Made by a program: the position numbers and the translations under genes
The notes under the pieces: generated by a model
What the model saw: only the letters and a program-made list of their open reading frames with translations
Database searches by the model: none
Told to the model about the DNA's origin: nothing
Shown: piece by piece, positions 51,086 to 61,037 of the stretch
How positions within the stretch are numbered: the first letter of the stretch is position 1
How the letters are laid out: each line of letters opens with the position of its first letter
Source: Lachnospiraceae bacterium
GTDB lineage: Bacteria > Bacillota > Clostridia > Lachnospirales > Lachnospiraceae
Direction: 5' to 3'
NCBI GenBank assembly: GCA_021153185.1
Contig: JAGKTY010000011.1
Location: 1-62,588, forward strand
Length of the DNA: 62,588 nucleotides

Positions 51086-52045
51086 TTATGCAGCTTCTTT
51101 TGCATTGCCACGTACCCTCTTTTTGAAGCGAAATACATCTGCCGGAATTTGAGAACAGATAATTGCCGCAAATAGTACAAGGCATCCCATAAGCTCCCTC
51201 GGTTTCATGTGCTCATGTAATATGATTGTGCCCGCAATTACTGAAAAAACGGATTCTAAGCTCATTAGGAGACTGGCAAGCGTGGGATTTAGCTCTCTCT
51301 GCCCAATCACCTGGAATGTATAGGCCACACCACACGATAACACACCGGCATACAATAGTGCAACCCATACGCCGCCGTCAAAAAACAGGGAAATCCATGC
51401 AGAAAATCCAATCGGACGAATCTCTTTTAAATACATCGGAATCAAGCTGCATAAACCCGTAATCAAAAATTCAATACTGCTCAGCCTGACACAATCCACC
51501 TTTGGTGCAAAATAATCGACAAACATAATTTGCGCCGAGAACAAAAACGCACAGGAAAGGACAAAAACATCTCCCCGTTCCATCGTAAATCCGCTTGTCA
51601 TACAAAGCAAATACAAGCCGAGTAGCGCGGCAAATACACAAACCCAGACATGATTTGCACATTTTTTATGTAAAAATAAACCGATAATTGGCACAATCAA
51701 AATATAACTTGCCGTTATAAAACCTGCCTTTCCGGCATTCGTTCCGAGAAATAATCCGAGCTGCTGCGCGGTGCTTGCCAGAAACAGACAGCTGCCACAA
51801 CATATTCCACCAAGCCAAAGCTGCCGTTGTTCTTCTTTTGTTGACGGTTTATGATTTGCATCGCCATATTTGTCAAGAAGCGCAATGACCGGCAGAAGTA
51901 CCAGGCTTCCTATGAAGCTTCTGATTCCGTTAAAGCTATATGGCCCAACTGCCTCTCCACCTGTAGACTGTGCCACAAACGCACAGCCCCATATCATTGC
52001 AGCCAACAATAACAGCATTGATTGCTTCATTTGTTTCATTTTCAT
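51086..52045 (-). CDS. EamA-family drug/metabolite transporter
   Basis: 319 aa with ten hydrophobic segments in two EamA repeats. The first is marked by LLLLAAMIWGCAFVAQ, the second by the region leading to ELNPTLASLLMSLESVFSVIAG. Members export amino acids or metabolites. Its position 32 bases before the cysteine synthase gene suggests, but does not show, cysteine-related export. The basic C-terminus (RFKKRVRGNAKE) faces the cytoplasm. Confidence 0.85.
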   Translation of the reverse strand: MKMKQMKQSMLLLLAAMIWGCAFVAQSTGGEAVGPYSFNGIRSFIGSLVLLPVIALLDKYGDANHKPSTKEEQRQLWLGGICCGSCLFLASTAQQLGLFLGTNAGKAGFITASYILIVPIIGLFLHKKCANHVWVCVFAALLGLYLLCMTSGFTMERGDVFVLSCAFLFSAQIMFVDYFAPKVDCVRLSSIEFLITGLCSLIPMYLKEIRPIGFSAWISLFFDGGVWVALLYAGVLSCGVAYTFQVIGQRELNPTLASLLMSLESVFSVIAGTIILHEHMKPRELMGCLVLFAAIICSQIPADVFRFKKRVRGNAKEAA

Positions 52046-52068
52046 GTTAACCCTTTGATTTCAAATAA

Positions 52069-53190
52069 TTAAATACGGATCAGTTCGTATTCATTCGTTC
52101 CAAGTCCGATTTTGACAGCATGCGCAATACATGTTCTCCACTCGGTATCCGGATGTGTCATATGGAAATGATCATGTGAACACGCTTCCTCTTTGTGTTC
52201 CTTCACATGGTCATCTAAGATGCTTCCTGTCGTCACCGGCATCTTGTTGCAAAGATCTGCGCAAGCCTGGTCAAGTGCAACCGGATCGAACGATGCGAGC
52301 ATACCAACGTTTGGAATAATAGGAATATCATTCTCGGCATGGCAATCACAGTTTGGTGATACGTCGCAAATTAATGATACATGGAAACAAGGTCTGTCTT
52401 TGCAAACTGCAAGAGAGTACTCTGCCATCTTGCAATTGAGCACCGCAACAGAATCGCTGAAATCTGCCGCAATTGCATCCTTTGGACAAACTGCCAGACA
52501 ACGTCCGCAGCCCACACATTTCTCATGGTCAATCGTCGCTTTCCGGTCTGTCACGGTCGGTGCGCCGTGTGCACAAATACGGATACATTCGCCGCATCCT
52601 ACACATGCCTCACGATCAACGCTTGGTTTGCCGTCACAGTGCTGCTCCATCTTGCCGGCTCTTGAGCCGCATCCCATACCGATATTTTTGATTGCACCGC
52701 CAAATCCTGCCATCTCATGTCCTTTAAAGTGTGTCAGCGAAATAAAAATATCCGCATCCATGATGGCATGGCCAATCTTTGCCTCTTTGACATATTCGCC
52801 ATCAATCGGAACGATGGTTTCATCCGTTCCCTTGAGTCCATCTCCAATCAATACATGACATCCTGTCTGCAACGGTGAAAACCCGTTCACATATGCTGTT
52901 TCCAAATGGTCAAGCGCATTTTTCCGGCTTCCGACATACAGCGTATTACAATCTGTCAAAAATGGTTTTCCACCCAGTTCTTTGACATAATCCACCACAA
53001 CCTTTGCATAATTCGGTCGTAAAAATGCAAGATTTCCATACTCGCCAAAATGAATCTTAATGGCAGTATATTTATCTGTAAAATCAATGGTCTCAAATCC
53101 CGCCGTCTTCATAAGGCGATGCAACTTCTGTAAAAGATTTTCATGTCCTGTTGCCTTGAAATCCGTAAAATATACGTTTGCTTTTTCCAT
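52069..53190 (-). CDS. DUF362 iron-sulfur protein
   Basis: 373 aa. A DUF362 domain (IKIHFGEYGNLAFLRPNY; ISLTHFKGHEMAGFGGAIKNIGMGCGSRAGK) contains a 2[4Fe-4S] ferredoxin insert at about residues 195-240, with cysteine motifs CVGCGECIRICAHG and CVGCGRCLAVCP. Further cysteines lie toward the end (CDVSPNCDCH). There is no signal peptide. It is a redox protein whose substrate is unknown; such genes are common in anaerobes. It is 21 bases downstream of the next gene on the same strand, so probably co-transcribed. Confidence 0.9.
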   Translation of the reverse strand: MEKANVYFTDFKATGHENLLQKLHRLMKTAGFETIDFTDKYTAIKIHFGEYGNLAFLRPNYAKVVVDYVKELGGKPFLTDCNTLYVGSRKNALDHLETAYVNGFSPLQTGCHVLIGDGLKGTDETIVPIDGEYVKEAKIGHAIMDADIFISLTHFKGHEMAGFGGAIKNIGMGCGSRAGKMEQHCDGKPSVDREACVGCGECIRICAHGAPTVTDRKATIDHEKCVGCGRCLAVCPKDAIAADFSDSVAVLNCKMAEYSLAVCKDRPCFHVSLICDVSPNCDCHAENDIPIIPNVGMLASFDPVALDQACADLCNKMPVTTGSILDDHVKEHKEEACSHDHFHMTHPDTEWRTCIAHAVKIGLGTNEYELIRI

Positions 53191-53210
53191 ACTGTACCCC
53201 TTCCGTAAAC

Positions 53211-54617
53211 CTACTGATTTGTAGCCTGTTCTTCGTTATCTTCTGCTAACTTTTTCTGACAGCCCTCCATGCGCCATGTCGCATCACTATAGCTGCCTGC
53301 CAGCTTGAATTCCTCATAAGCCTGCATATATTTTTCGCTGTCATATAACGTCATTGCTTTCTCATAATGCTTCTTTGGCAAATACTCCGTCTGCAGATAA
53401 TAAACACCTGCAGCACATGCAACAAGCCACAATATAAGTCCGATGATGATTGCAATGATACTGCCCGCTCCAAGGCCCTTTTTCTTCTTTGCCTTCTCTT
53501 CCGTCTCTGCTGTTTTCGGCATCACTGACTGATCCGGCGCCAGATAAATATCAGGCTTAGCAAGCTTTGCCTCCTCTTTCTCCTCCTGCTGCGCTTTTTG
53601 TGCATCAAGCCTGGCCGCCCGGCTGGCAAGACCGGAAACCTGTGACACACTCACCATACCTTCCATCTCCTCTGCCTCAGGCTCGTCAGAAAACTCCGGT
53701 AAATCAAACATATCCGGCTCGCGGTTTAACCGGCTCTCTCTGCTGATTGGCGCAAGCGGTCCGTCTATTTCAACCATCTTGTACTGCTCAAACAAATCAA
53801 GTGCCTTGCGGATCTTTGTCAGATTTTCGTTCCCTCTGTTTGCAAGGTTCAGTGCCCTGTACATAAAAAACGCCTGATTCATAAGCTTGTCCATCTCAGC
53901 CGTAAATTCCTCAACAAGCGCAATCATCTCCTTTTGCGCAGTAATCGGATCGACCTTCTGCACGCTCTGTTTTTCTGTCATCAGTTCCTTTTTCATGACA
54001 AATACGCGGTTGACAATATCTACCTTGCGCTGCAAATTGTCACAGATTTCATCCGCCAATGCTTCCGTTAATTCTGAACCGAAAAATGTCGAGTCGTTGA
54101 TTTGTTTTCCTTCATCAATCGGCTCAGAAAGCTTTATGGTGTCAATCCAGGCTTTCATATGGTCCCATGAAAACTCTTTTAAAATCTGCTCATCCTTAAT
54201 CTGAATGCGAAACTGCTTCGCTCCTCTTTTTCCGCCAACCGAAATGTGATAAATCCCCTCTGACATTTCCTTGATAATCGCTGCGGACTGTCTATTTCGA
54301 TAGATTTCATACCGAAGAGGCTTTTCTTCTTCACTTGCTATGGAGAGGCTCTTGAAATATTCAAATTCCAAAAAACTGCTCCAGGCATCTACGCCAAACC
54401 GATTCGCAAGCTCATTTTCCAAAAATGGTCCTGCGAAGAAAATAATACGGTCTGAGGATGCACCGGACTCATCTTCTGCATACCACATAAAAAACTCGTA
54501 ATCATCCTCTGTCTGTGCCGCCATGAATCCATCCGGAATTCCAAAGCTGTAATCCGGTAACGTCAATCGTTTATCCTGTAAAAATGTAAATGGTTTTCCT
54601 GCAAGCAGTAGACTCAT
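53211..54617 (-). CDS. Membrane protein with external TPR-like tail, unknown
   Basis: 468 aa. The N-terminal ~200 residues are alpha/beta (LPDYSFGIPDGFMAAQTEDDYEFFMWY). A helical middle follows, then a disordered Glu-rich linker (EEKEEAKLAKPD), a basic stop (KAKKKKG) and one membrane helix (about residues 383-405). The outside part has one TPR-like repeat (HYEKAMTLYDSEKYMQAYEEFKLAGSYSDA). It is probably cytoplasmic N-terminus with an external tail. No known domain was recognised with confidence. Confidence 0.7.
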   Translation of the reverse strand: MSLLLAGKPFTFLQDKRLTLPDYSFGIPDGFMAAQTEDDYEFFMWYAEDESGASSDRIIFFAGPFLENELANRFGVDAWSSFLEFEYFKSLSIASEEEKPLRYEIYRNRQSAAIIKEMSEGIYHISVGGKRGAKQFRIQIKDEQILKEFSWDHMKAWIDTIKLSEPIDEGKQINDSTFFGSELTEALADEICDNLQRKVDIVNRVFVMKKELMTEKQSVQKVDPITAQKEMIALVEEFTAEMDKLMNQAFFMYRALNLANRGNENLTKIRKALDLFEQYKMVEIDGPLAPISRESRLNREPDMFDLPEFSDEPEAEEMEGMVSVSQVSGLASRAARLDAQKAQQEEKEEAKLAKPDIYLAPDQSVMPKTAETEEKAKKKKGLGAGSIIAIIIGLILWLVACAAGVYYLQTEYLPKKHYEKAMTLYDSEKYMQAYEEFKLAGSYSDATWRMEGCQKKLAEDNEEQATNQ

Positions 54618-54691
54618 AATTGCTCCTTTTCCGGTAAATCATATCATTACTCCAAAAATATCGCCTTACGGCTTTTTCCTAAGAAATAAAA

Positions 54692-54722
54692 ATGCATGGT
54701 CGTCTTTCATGACAACCATGCC
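54692..54722 (-). terminator. Terminator of the DUF6512 gene
   Basis: The stem GCATGGT.GTC/GAC.ACCATGC (54694-54721) is followed on the minus strand by ATTTTTATTT. Confidence 0.85.
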
Positions 54723-54809
54723 TATCATATCACTTTTTCAAAAATTTGCATAGAGAAAACATCAGGCTGAAGGCTTTTACACCGTGTATTTTCTGTCATA
54801 CAGTTATTT

Positions 54810-55325
54810 TTACAGCTGCGTAAAAATCCCAAGCGATGGTGGTCTGTACGTAAACCAAAGAAATGCAAACACCTCCATCACGGCTGTGATGCGCAGCAGA
54901 ACATTGATAAATCCCCAATCCTTGCCTGACAAATACTTCATCATATGAAGAATGATGCAAACTGCCAAAACGATACTGATATAAAATATGGCGATATCAA
55001 TCCACATAATGCCGTAGCCGAGAATGCCCTGGTACGTATAAAAAAATGTCGGTATGTGCCATATCGCTGCTTTGATTCCAACAAGCATCGCTGCCTCAAC
55101 GCCCGGAAAAAATGCCTTCCATTTCAAAATCAGATAGACAGCTGCAACAAGCATCGGCCAAAACAATATTTTCATATGCTCCCACGTCGACTCGTTTGTC
55201 GCACCAAAGAAACCGACAAGCCAATTTTGCCCCGACCAATCATACACGAAATGAAGAATACTGCCTGCGATGCTTACCCAGATTGCTGCCCAAATGAGAT
55301 CTGACCGAAATTGTTTATAATCCAT
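54810..55325 (-). CDS. DUF6512-like integral membrane protein
   Basis: 171 aa with five predicted helices. The N-terminal part contains GATNESTWEHMKILFWP, a conserved polar turn of this family, and IWHIPTFFYTYQG follows. The histidine and aromatic residues in the loops may form a site, but no activity is known. It is a single gene with its own terminator. Confidence 0.75.
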   Translation of the reverse strand: MDYKQFRSDLIWAAIWVSIAGSILHFVYDWSGQNWLVGFFGATNESTWEHMKILFWPMLVAAVYLILKWKAFFPGVEAAMLVGIKAAIWHIPTFFYTYQGILGYGIMWIDIAIFYISIVLAVCIILHMMKYLSGKDWGFINVLLRITAVMEVFAFLWFTYRPPSLGIFTQL

Positions 55326-55386
55326 ATTTTCCTCCCGACTACTACTAACATAGTATGTGTCTTTCTGCGGGAAATTATGTATGTCT

Positions 55387-56154
55387 CTACCGGTTCTGAC
55401 TCAGATACCGGTTCATTTCCTCACGTATCAACATAAATTTGTGCATTGTATCTTCATTGCTGCTTTGAAAATTCATAATCTGATCCAGATAGCCCTGCTC
55501 TTTCACAATCGTAAAGCTTTCCGGGAAAACAAGTTCATACACTAAGGATACATAGCCAACGATGTGATCGACTACCGACTCTTTCACAGCGTGCTGTACG
55601 GCATGATGTGCATAAAACTGCTGCATCACCGCATCCGATATCGGCGCACTTCTTAAAATTTCCGTCGTTGTATTGTGAACATCCTCCGCCTTTACTTCGA
55701 CATTCACGCGAAGAATATCAATCTTGTCGGCATCGCGCAGAATATGACAAAACTGTTCTGTCTTTACATCAAGTCCCTCTGCCACACGGTACCCATTATG
55801 ATTCCGAATGGCTGTTTCAATCACGATGTCATATTCATCCGCATCAATAAAATCGCGAATCATTCCTTCCCGGAACAAAAGGTCTGCACCAAACTGCGCA
55901 TGGTCTACAGAATCCGCATCACGAAACGTGTTGTAGATTCGAAGCTGTTCAAATCTCCCGATATCATGGAGCATTCCCATCAGCCACGCAAGCGCGCACT
56001 CCTCCTTCGTCATCCCGATAGAACGCGCAATGCGTTCCGCAATTGCTGCCACACGATACGTATGAAAAATCTTTAGTTTGATTTTTTCATCCTCTGCATT
56101 GTAATTGGCTGTATATGCCTGAAACCTATCCTTTACGCGCTGTCTGTCAATCAT
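55387..56154 (-). CDS. HD-domain phosphohydrolase
   Basis: 255 aa. The HD motif set is present: His in HTYRVAAIAE, the His-Asp pair in GMLHDIGRFEQ, His in IRNHNGYR, and Asp in LRDADKID. Such proteins hydrolyse nucleotides or (p)ppGpp-like phosphates. There is no synthetase domain and no signal peptide. The substrate cannot be told from sequence. Confidence 0.85.
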   Translation of the reverse strand: MIDRQRVKDRFQAYTANYNAEDEKIKLKIFHTYRVAAIAERIARSIGMTKEECALAWLMGMLHDIGRFEQLRIYNTFRDADSVDHAQFGADLLFREGMIRDFIDADEYDIVIETAIRNHNGYRVAEGLDVKTEQFCHILRDADKIDILRVNVEVKAEDVHNTTTEILRSAPISDAVMQQFYAHHAVQHAVKESVVDHIVGYVSLVYELVFPESFTIVKEQGYLDQIMNFQSSNEDTMHKFMLIREEMNRYLSQNR

Positions 56155-56197
56155 TGTATTTCATCCTCTAAATTTGTAGTTGCTAATTTTTTCGTTA

Positions 56198-56222
56198 AAA
56201 AGGCGGGCCAACAGACCCGCCT
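56198..56222 (-). terminator. Terminator of the ddh gene
   Basis: The stem GGCGGG/CCCGCC (56202-56221) has an eight-base loop and is followed on the minus strand by TTTTTAACGAAAAAATT. Confidence 0.85.
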
Positions 56223-56266
56223 GATATGCATTCGGTGTATTCCAAACTGTTTAACACCTTGCTATT

Positions 56267-57250
56267 TTATAAAAGATGCGCTCTAAGCTCTTCCCCTGAC
56301 TGTGCAGAAAGATAAGCCGGTGCAATGTCAAATACTGTCTTACATCCGCTCATGCCTTCCCGGTTCATGCGGTATGCTGCTCTTGCATATGCGACAATAA
56401 CAGAGCCTGTAAACTCCGGATTGGAATCAAGCGTAAGCTTGTACTCGATTACATGTGTATTCTCACCGTTTAAACCTGTCTTTCCTGTGCGGATTACGCT
56501 ACCACCATGTGGAAGTCCGCTGTGGTCTCTCTTCATCTCTTCCTCTGTAATGAAGTGAACCGTTGTATCATAATCTGCAAAATAGTTTGGCATTGTCTTG
56601 ATGGCCTCTTCAATCTTGCCAAGGTCTGCGCCCTCTTTAGCGACAACGAAACATTCTCTCACATGTTTTTCACGTGTTGTAAGCTCCGGATTTTTGCCCG
56701 CGCGGACAGCTTCCATCGCAGCATCAACAGGAATTGTGTACTGACGGCAATCCTTTACGCCCTCGATACGGCGGACTGCATCTGAATGTCCCTGGCTGAC
56801 ACCCTTACCCCAGAATGTATAATCCTTACCCTCCGGCAATACACAGTTTGCGTACAGACGGTTAAGCGAGAACATTCCCGGATCCCAGCCACAAGAGATA
56901 ATACCAATCTTGCCTGCTTTTTTGGCTGCCGCATCAACATTTGCAAAATGCTCAGGAATACGTGCATGTGTATCAAAACTATCTACCACATTGTACTTTG
57001 CAGCATACTGCGGTGTCTGAACCGGTAAATCTGTCGCACTACCGCCGCAGAGAATCAATACATCAATTGCATCCTGCATTGTCTCAAGCGCATCGATGCC
57101 GTAAACAGCCACGTCGCTTGTCTGAATCTTAACTGTGCTTGGGTCACGTCTTGAAAATACCGCAACAAGCTTCATATCGTCATTCTGCTTGATGGCACTC
57201 TCAACACCTCTACCCAGATTTCCATATCCTAAAATACCAATTCGAATCAT
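56267..57250 (-). CDS. ddh: meso-Diaminopimelate D-dehydrogenase
   Basis: NADPH-linked amination of tetrahydrodipicolinate in one step, giving meso-DAP for lysine and peptidoglycan. 327 aa. A Rossmann start (RIGILGYGNLGRGVE) is followed by SCGWDPGMFSLNRLYA, GKGVSQGHSDAVRRIEGVKD and LPHGGSVIRTGKTG, all diagnostic of DapDH. It is a single gene with its own terminator. It indicates the dehydrogenase variant of the DAP pathway, fitting the NlpC/P60 and meso-DAP cell wall. Confidence 0.95.
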   Translation of the reverse strand: MIRIGILGYGNLGRGVESAIKQNDDMKLVAVFSRRDPSTVKIQTSDVAVYGIDALETMQDAIDVLILCGGSATDLPVQTPQYAAKYNVVDSFDTHARIPEHFANVDAAAKKAGKIGIISCGWDPGMFSLNRLYANCVLPEGKDYTFWGKGVSQGHSDAVRRIEGVKDCRQYTIPVDAAMEAVRAGKNPELTTREKHVRECFVVAKEGADLGKIEEAIKTMPNYFADYDTTVHFITEEEMKRDHSGLPHGGSVIRTGKTGLNGENTHVIEYKLTLDSNPEFTGSVIVAYARAAYRMNREGMSGCKTVFDIAPAYLSAQSGEELRAHLL

Positions 57251-57368
57251 TTCCTATCCTCTTTTCTTTTCATTTGGACCCCTTTGCCCTTTTCCAAAAC
57301 CGATTATAGCACTAAATGTGGGATTATTCTAGAGATATTTCCCATGAATCCGAAAGAGAATTGCCGAA

Positions 57369-58247
57369 TTACTCTGTTTCCTGTCTGATTTCGCTCACCA
57401 TGGTGGCCCCGATGACGAGTAGAATCCCAATCATGTTCAGAACCGACATCGATTCCTTCAAAAATACAACTGACAATACAACAGCGAGAACCGGGTCGAT
57501 ATATCCAAGCAGCGCAACAGTTCTTGCCGGCAAATCCTGTATGCTTCCAAAATAAAGCGTGTATGCAATACCCGTATGTAAGATACCTGCAATAAGCAGC
57601 ATAACAATTGTTTGTTTGTCAAAATTAGTAATCGCTAAATTTTCTGTCAATCCGACATAAATCAATAACGTGATTGCTGCAATCGCGAGCTGAAAGAGCG
57701 TACGCGTAGAACCTGAAAGCAGCCCGAGCTTTTTGTTTGTTAATACAATGACCGCGTACATCACTGCAGCAATAAGTCCTAACGCAATTCCTCGAAATCC
57801 GGTAAAGCCCGTTTCCAAAACACCCGATACAAGCACCATTCCAAGTACTGCACACATGACGCATCCTACTTGCATACGTGATAGGTTTTCCCGAAATAAT
57901 AACGCTGCAAATACAATCATAAACACCGGTGCCATATAATAACAGATCGTTGCAACTGCAACCGTTGTATAGGTATATGCTTCAAACAGGCAAATCCAGT
58001 TTGCGCCGAGAAGTGCTCCGGATAAAAAAAGCGGCAATGCATGCTTTTTAACGAGCTTACAATCAATTTTGTCTTTGCGAATGGACGAAATCACGAGCAG
58101 AAAAACTGTTCCGATCAATGCCCTTGCGCATGCGACGACACTTGATGACAATGCAATATTTTTGCGGACAATGCCTATCGTTCCAAAAATAACCATTGCT
58201 GTAATAATCTTAATTTGGGCACTGTTTTGTTTACCAAACTGTTTCAT
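57369..58247 (-). CDS. EamA-family transporter
   Basis: 292 aa with ten hydrophobic segments in two EamA repeats (first repeat ITAMVIFGTIGIVRKNIA, SSVVACARALIG; second repeat LGLIAAVMYAVIVLTNKKLG, then PARTVALLGYIDPVLAVVLS). The predicted substrate is unknown. It is not closely similar to the EamA protein at 51086 by eye. It is 26 bases after the aminopeptidase gene and possibly in an operon with it, so amino acid or peptide-product export is conceivable. Confidence 0.85.
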   Translation of the reverse strand: MKQFGKQNSAQIKIITAMVIFGTIGIVRKNIALSSSVVACARALIGTVFLLVISSIRKDKIDCKLVKKHALPLFLSGALLGANWICLFEAYTYTTVAVATICYYMAPVFMIVFAALLFRENLSRMQVGCVMCAVLGMVLVSGVLETGFTGFRGIALGLIAAVMYAVIVLTNKKLGLLSGSTRTLFQLAIAAITLLIYVGLTENLAITNFDKQTIVMLLIAGILHTGIAYTLYFGSIQDLPARTVALLGYIDPVLAVVLSVVFLKESMSVLNMIGILLVIGATMVSEIRQETE

Positions 58248-58273
58248 CTTTTACTTTCCTTATGACAATCAAG

Positions 58274-59593
58274 TCAGAATGCAATCCTTACATTGCCATC
58301 CTTTAACTGCACAATCTGACTGTTATAAAATGCTTCCATTAGCGATATCATATACGCCGTATCGCGCATGCCCGCTGTTTCGACCGCTGAATGCATCGCA
58401 AGCTGCGCAAGCCCAATATCGACACAGTTCATGGAAACCTGCGCCATCGCAAGATTGCCAAGCGTACTGCCGCCCGCCTTATCCGAACGGTTTGAAAAGA
58501 ACTGTAGCGGCACATCCGCCTTCCCGGCAAGTTCCCTGACAACAGCGATGCTCATGCCATCACTTGTATACTTCTGCCCTGCATGTGATTTGACCACCAC
58601 ACCTTTATTCATATATACATTGTTATTTGCATCTGTCAGTTCCGGATGATTTGGATGCACCGCATGGGCATTGTCCGCACTCAACATAAAGCTTGATGCG
58701 ATCGCACGGTAATAATCATCCTCTGACTTTCCGAGCGCATCACTTACGCGTTTGGTCACATCATATAAAAAAGTCGATGCGGCGCCCTGCTTTGTGCCTG
58801 AACCAACCTCCTCATTATCAAAACATGCAAGCATGCTAATGGTATTTTCATTTCCCCCGTTCAATAATCCTTGTAACGATGCAAACACACATTGCTGGTC
58901 ATCCAGTCTTGGAGAGGAAATGTATTCATTATGAAGTCCCCAGACAGACGCCTTGTCTCTGCAGTATACATACAAATCGGAGCCTATGATTTGCTCTTTT
59001 TCTACCGAAAGCTCCTCTGCAATCTTTTGCAACAAAAGCTGTTCGTCCAAGCATTCACTCAGAAGCGGAAGCATGTCTGTCTGCATATTCAGTTCCAACC
59101 CCTTATTCATATCGCGATTCATGTGTACCGCCACACTCGGAATCATCATAAGGTCTCTATCAATATCAAGCAGTTTGGAACAAATCTCACCATCACTTCC
59201 TTTTACAAGAACGCGCCCCGCAATGGAAAGTGGTCTGTCAAGCCAGCTATACCGGATCATTCCGCCATACCCCTCGGTATTTAACTTCGTGTAAGCATCA
59301 TTCACATGAATTTCTGCGTTCTCCTTCACCTTGAAACACGGTGAATCGGTGTGTACCGATGCGATTTGAAAATTGAAATCACTTACCTTTTCACCTACCT
59401 TAAACGCAATGATGCTGGAAAGATTACGTGTCACGAAATAGCTCTTTCCCTGTTTGATATTCCATTTGTTGCACTCCGCTAACTCTTCAAATCCGTTTTG
59501 AAGCAAAATCTGTTTCACCGAATCTACAGTATGAAATGCCGTTTTATTTTTCTCTATAAATAAAAGCATCTGTTTTGAAATATTCTGATACAT
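58274..59593 (-). CDS. M18 family aminopeptidase
   Basis: 439 aa, a zinc aminopeptidase that removes acidic or neutral N-terminal residues in the cytoplasm. Metal and catalytic motifs are His in SVHTDSPCF, the Glu pair in CFDNEEVGSG, Asp in SADNAHAVHPNH and a late His in AMHSAVETAG. ATG 59593 has AGGAGG six bases upstream; two earlier in-frame starts lack that. It is first of a pair with the EamA transporter. Confidence 0.93.
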   Translation of the reverse strand: MYQNISKQMLLFIEKNKTAFHTVDSVKQILLQNGFEELAECNKWNIKQGKSYFVTRNLSSIIAFKVGEKVSDFNFQIASVHTDSPCFKVKENAEIHVNDAYTKLNTEGYGGMIRYSWLDRPLSIAGRVLVKGSDGEICSKLLDIDRDLMMIPSVAVHMNRDMNKGLELNMQTDMLPLLSECLDEQLLLQKIAEELSVEKEQIIGSDLYVYCRDKASVWGLHNEYISSPRLDDQQCVFASLQGLLNGGNENTISMLACFDNEEVGSGTKQGAASTFLYDVTKRVSDALGKSEDDYYRAIASSFMLSADNAHAVHPNHPELTDANNNVYMNKGVVVKSHAGQKYTSDGMSIAVVRELAGKADVPLQFFSNRSDKAGGSTLGNLAMAQVSMNCVDIGLAQLAMHSAVETAGMRDTAYMISLMEAFYNSQIVQLKDGNVRIAF

Positions 59594-59619
59594 GGGCTGC
59601 CTCCTATTCATTTTTATAC

Positions 59620-60756
59620 TTAACGAAACCACTTTTCGAGGTCTGCTGTGCATTGCTGCACTTGTTCAATAATGTGAAGACAATGGTTTTTCTTCATACC
59701 CGCCTTAAGACCTACATTTATAAGCTGCTCCCTTCCCGGGTCTTTTCCATTTCCGTCAACAGAAGTGGTGTGCTCTCCCCAATACGTGTTACTAAATGTC
59801 AAATCGTATGCAGGACTTAATCTCCACAAATCGTCCTCTTCATTATATACAAAACTGAAGTTTTTTGCATGATCATCTCTATTATGTGCAAACACATTAA
59901 AACATGCCCTGCGAAACATATTTTCAATATCTTCTTTGTTTTCTCTTGTGATGATACGTGTTAACTTCATCAGTTCATGATAATCCAGACACGGACTACG
60001 ATAATCCGCCTCTAAAAGCGCTGCAACTGTCACAACATGTTTCTTCCCGTACGAGCAATCTATATCAAAACGTTCACTTCCAAAATAACCGCTACATTCT
60101 TTTGAAGGAAATAGCCTTGTTTCTGTCATATGGATTCCACATTTTTTTGCACACTGTGCGTATTCATACTCTTGCAGCCCTATTTCTTTTGAATCTAGCT
60201 GTGCCGGAAATTTTATCAACCAATTTCTGTCATCAACACATGTCAGTATCTTTGGTCTTGCACCACCACTACTTCCACCCATTTTATATAATGTGTCGAG
60301 CTCAGGCGAATACTCTGTATTCAATATTTTTTGACATTGCTCGGACAAATAATCTAAATCGTCAATCCTTTTTTCATCCATCAACTCATAGTCCGGCTCG
60401 TATTCTAACGCACCCATTCCGGACTTTCCTACAAATGCAAGCCGGTCAAGTACTGTTACTTGTTCGACAATTCCATGTTCTTTTAAAATGCGATTTAACA
60501 AAAGATTTCCCCATGCATCAGGAAGACTATCTGCAAACACACCGAATAAGCCATCAAAAATATTTTTATGCGGTACAAATACCTTTTTTTCGAGCGGCAA
60601 TGAAAAAGGACTGATCGAGAATCCATTATTTAACCACTCTTGATAATAGGAAAATGCTACTTTACCATCGGCAGTAAGTGCAAGCGTTCCAACCTTTTGA
60701 TTGTGATACAAAACATGTATAGATTTCAATCCCATTACATATTTATTTTTGCTCAT
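59620..60756 (-). CDS. hipA: HipA-family serine/threonine kinase toxin
   Basis: 378 aa. The HipA N-terminal coupler domain (GTLALTADGKVAFSYYQEWL; ISPFSLPLE; FADSLPDAWGNLLL) is followed by the kinase. The kinase has the phospho-loop VGKSGMGALEYEP, the ATP loop GGSSGGARPKI, the catalytic loop AHNRDDHAKNFSF and the metal Asp in SPAYDLTFS. Family members phosphorylate aminoacyl-tRNA synthetases and induce growth arrest. The start overlaps hipB by 14 bases, with GAGGAGG six bases upstream, a normal antitoxin-first module. It looks intact and therefore active. Confidence 0.9.
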   Translation of the reverse strand: MSKNKYVMGLKSIHVLYHNQKVGTLALTADGKVAFSYYQEWLNNGFSISPFSLPLEKKVFVPHKNIFDGLFGVFADSLPDAWGNLLLNRILKEHGIVEQVTVLDRLAFVGKSGMGALEYEPDYELMDEKRIDDLDYLSEQCQKILNTEYSPELDTLYKMGGSSGGARPKILTCVDDRNWLIKFPAQLDSKEIGLQEYEYAQCAKKCGIHMTETRLFPSKECSGYFGSERFDIDCSYGKKHVVTVAALLEADYRSPCLDYHELMKLTRIITRENKEDIENMFRRACFNVFAHNRDDHAKNFSFVYNEEDDLWRLSPAYDLTFSNTYWGEHTTSVDGNGKDPGREQLINVGLKAGMKKNHCLHIIEQVQQCTADLEKWFR

Positions 60757-61021
60757 TGATAACCTCCTCAATAGTTTGATAAGGAATCTCTGTAAACAAA
60801 TCTTTCACGCCTTCAACAGCATCTAATTCTATTGCAATTTTGGTTAGCGAAATAAAATTAATATTACCTGTTTCTTCAAATCGCTTAATTGATGCATAGC
60901 TTACTCCGGTTAGTTCGCTTAGTCTCTTTTGCGTAATACCTTTCCGCTTTCTCAATAGTTTCATATTGTTCGCGACTCTCAAATTAATTTCTTCCGGTGT
61001 TTCCCAAACAAATTTACGCAT
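60743..61021 (-). CDS. hipB: HipB-like antitoxin, XRE family
   Basis: A 92-aa DNA-binding protein. A helix-turn-helix (MKLLRKRKGITQKRLSELTGVSYASIKRFEETG, residues about 20-52) is followed by a short C-terminal tail (IPYQTIEEVINEQK) that could touch HipA. It precedes hipA with overlapping ends and should repress the pair by binding the repeats just upstream. It lies in more AT-rich DNA than the core region. Confidence 0.9.
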   Translation of the reverse strand: MRKFVWETPEEINLRVANNMKLLRKRKGITQKRLSELTGVSYASIKRFEETGNINFISLTKIAIELDAVEGVKDLFTEIPYQTIEEVINEQK

Positions 61022-61037
61022 CCAAATATCCTCAATG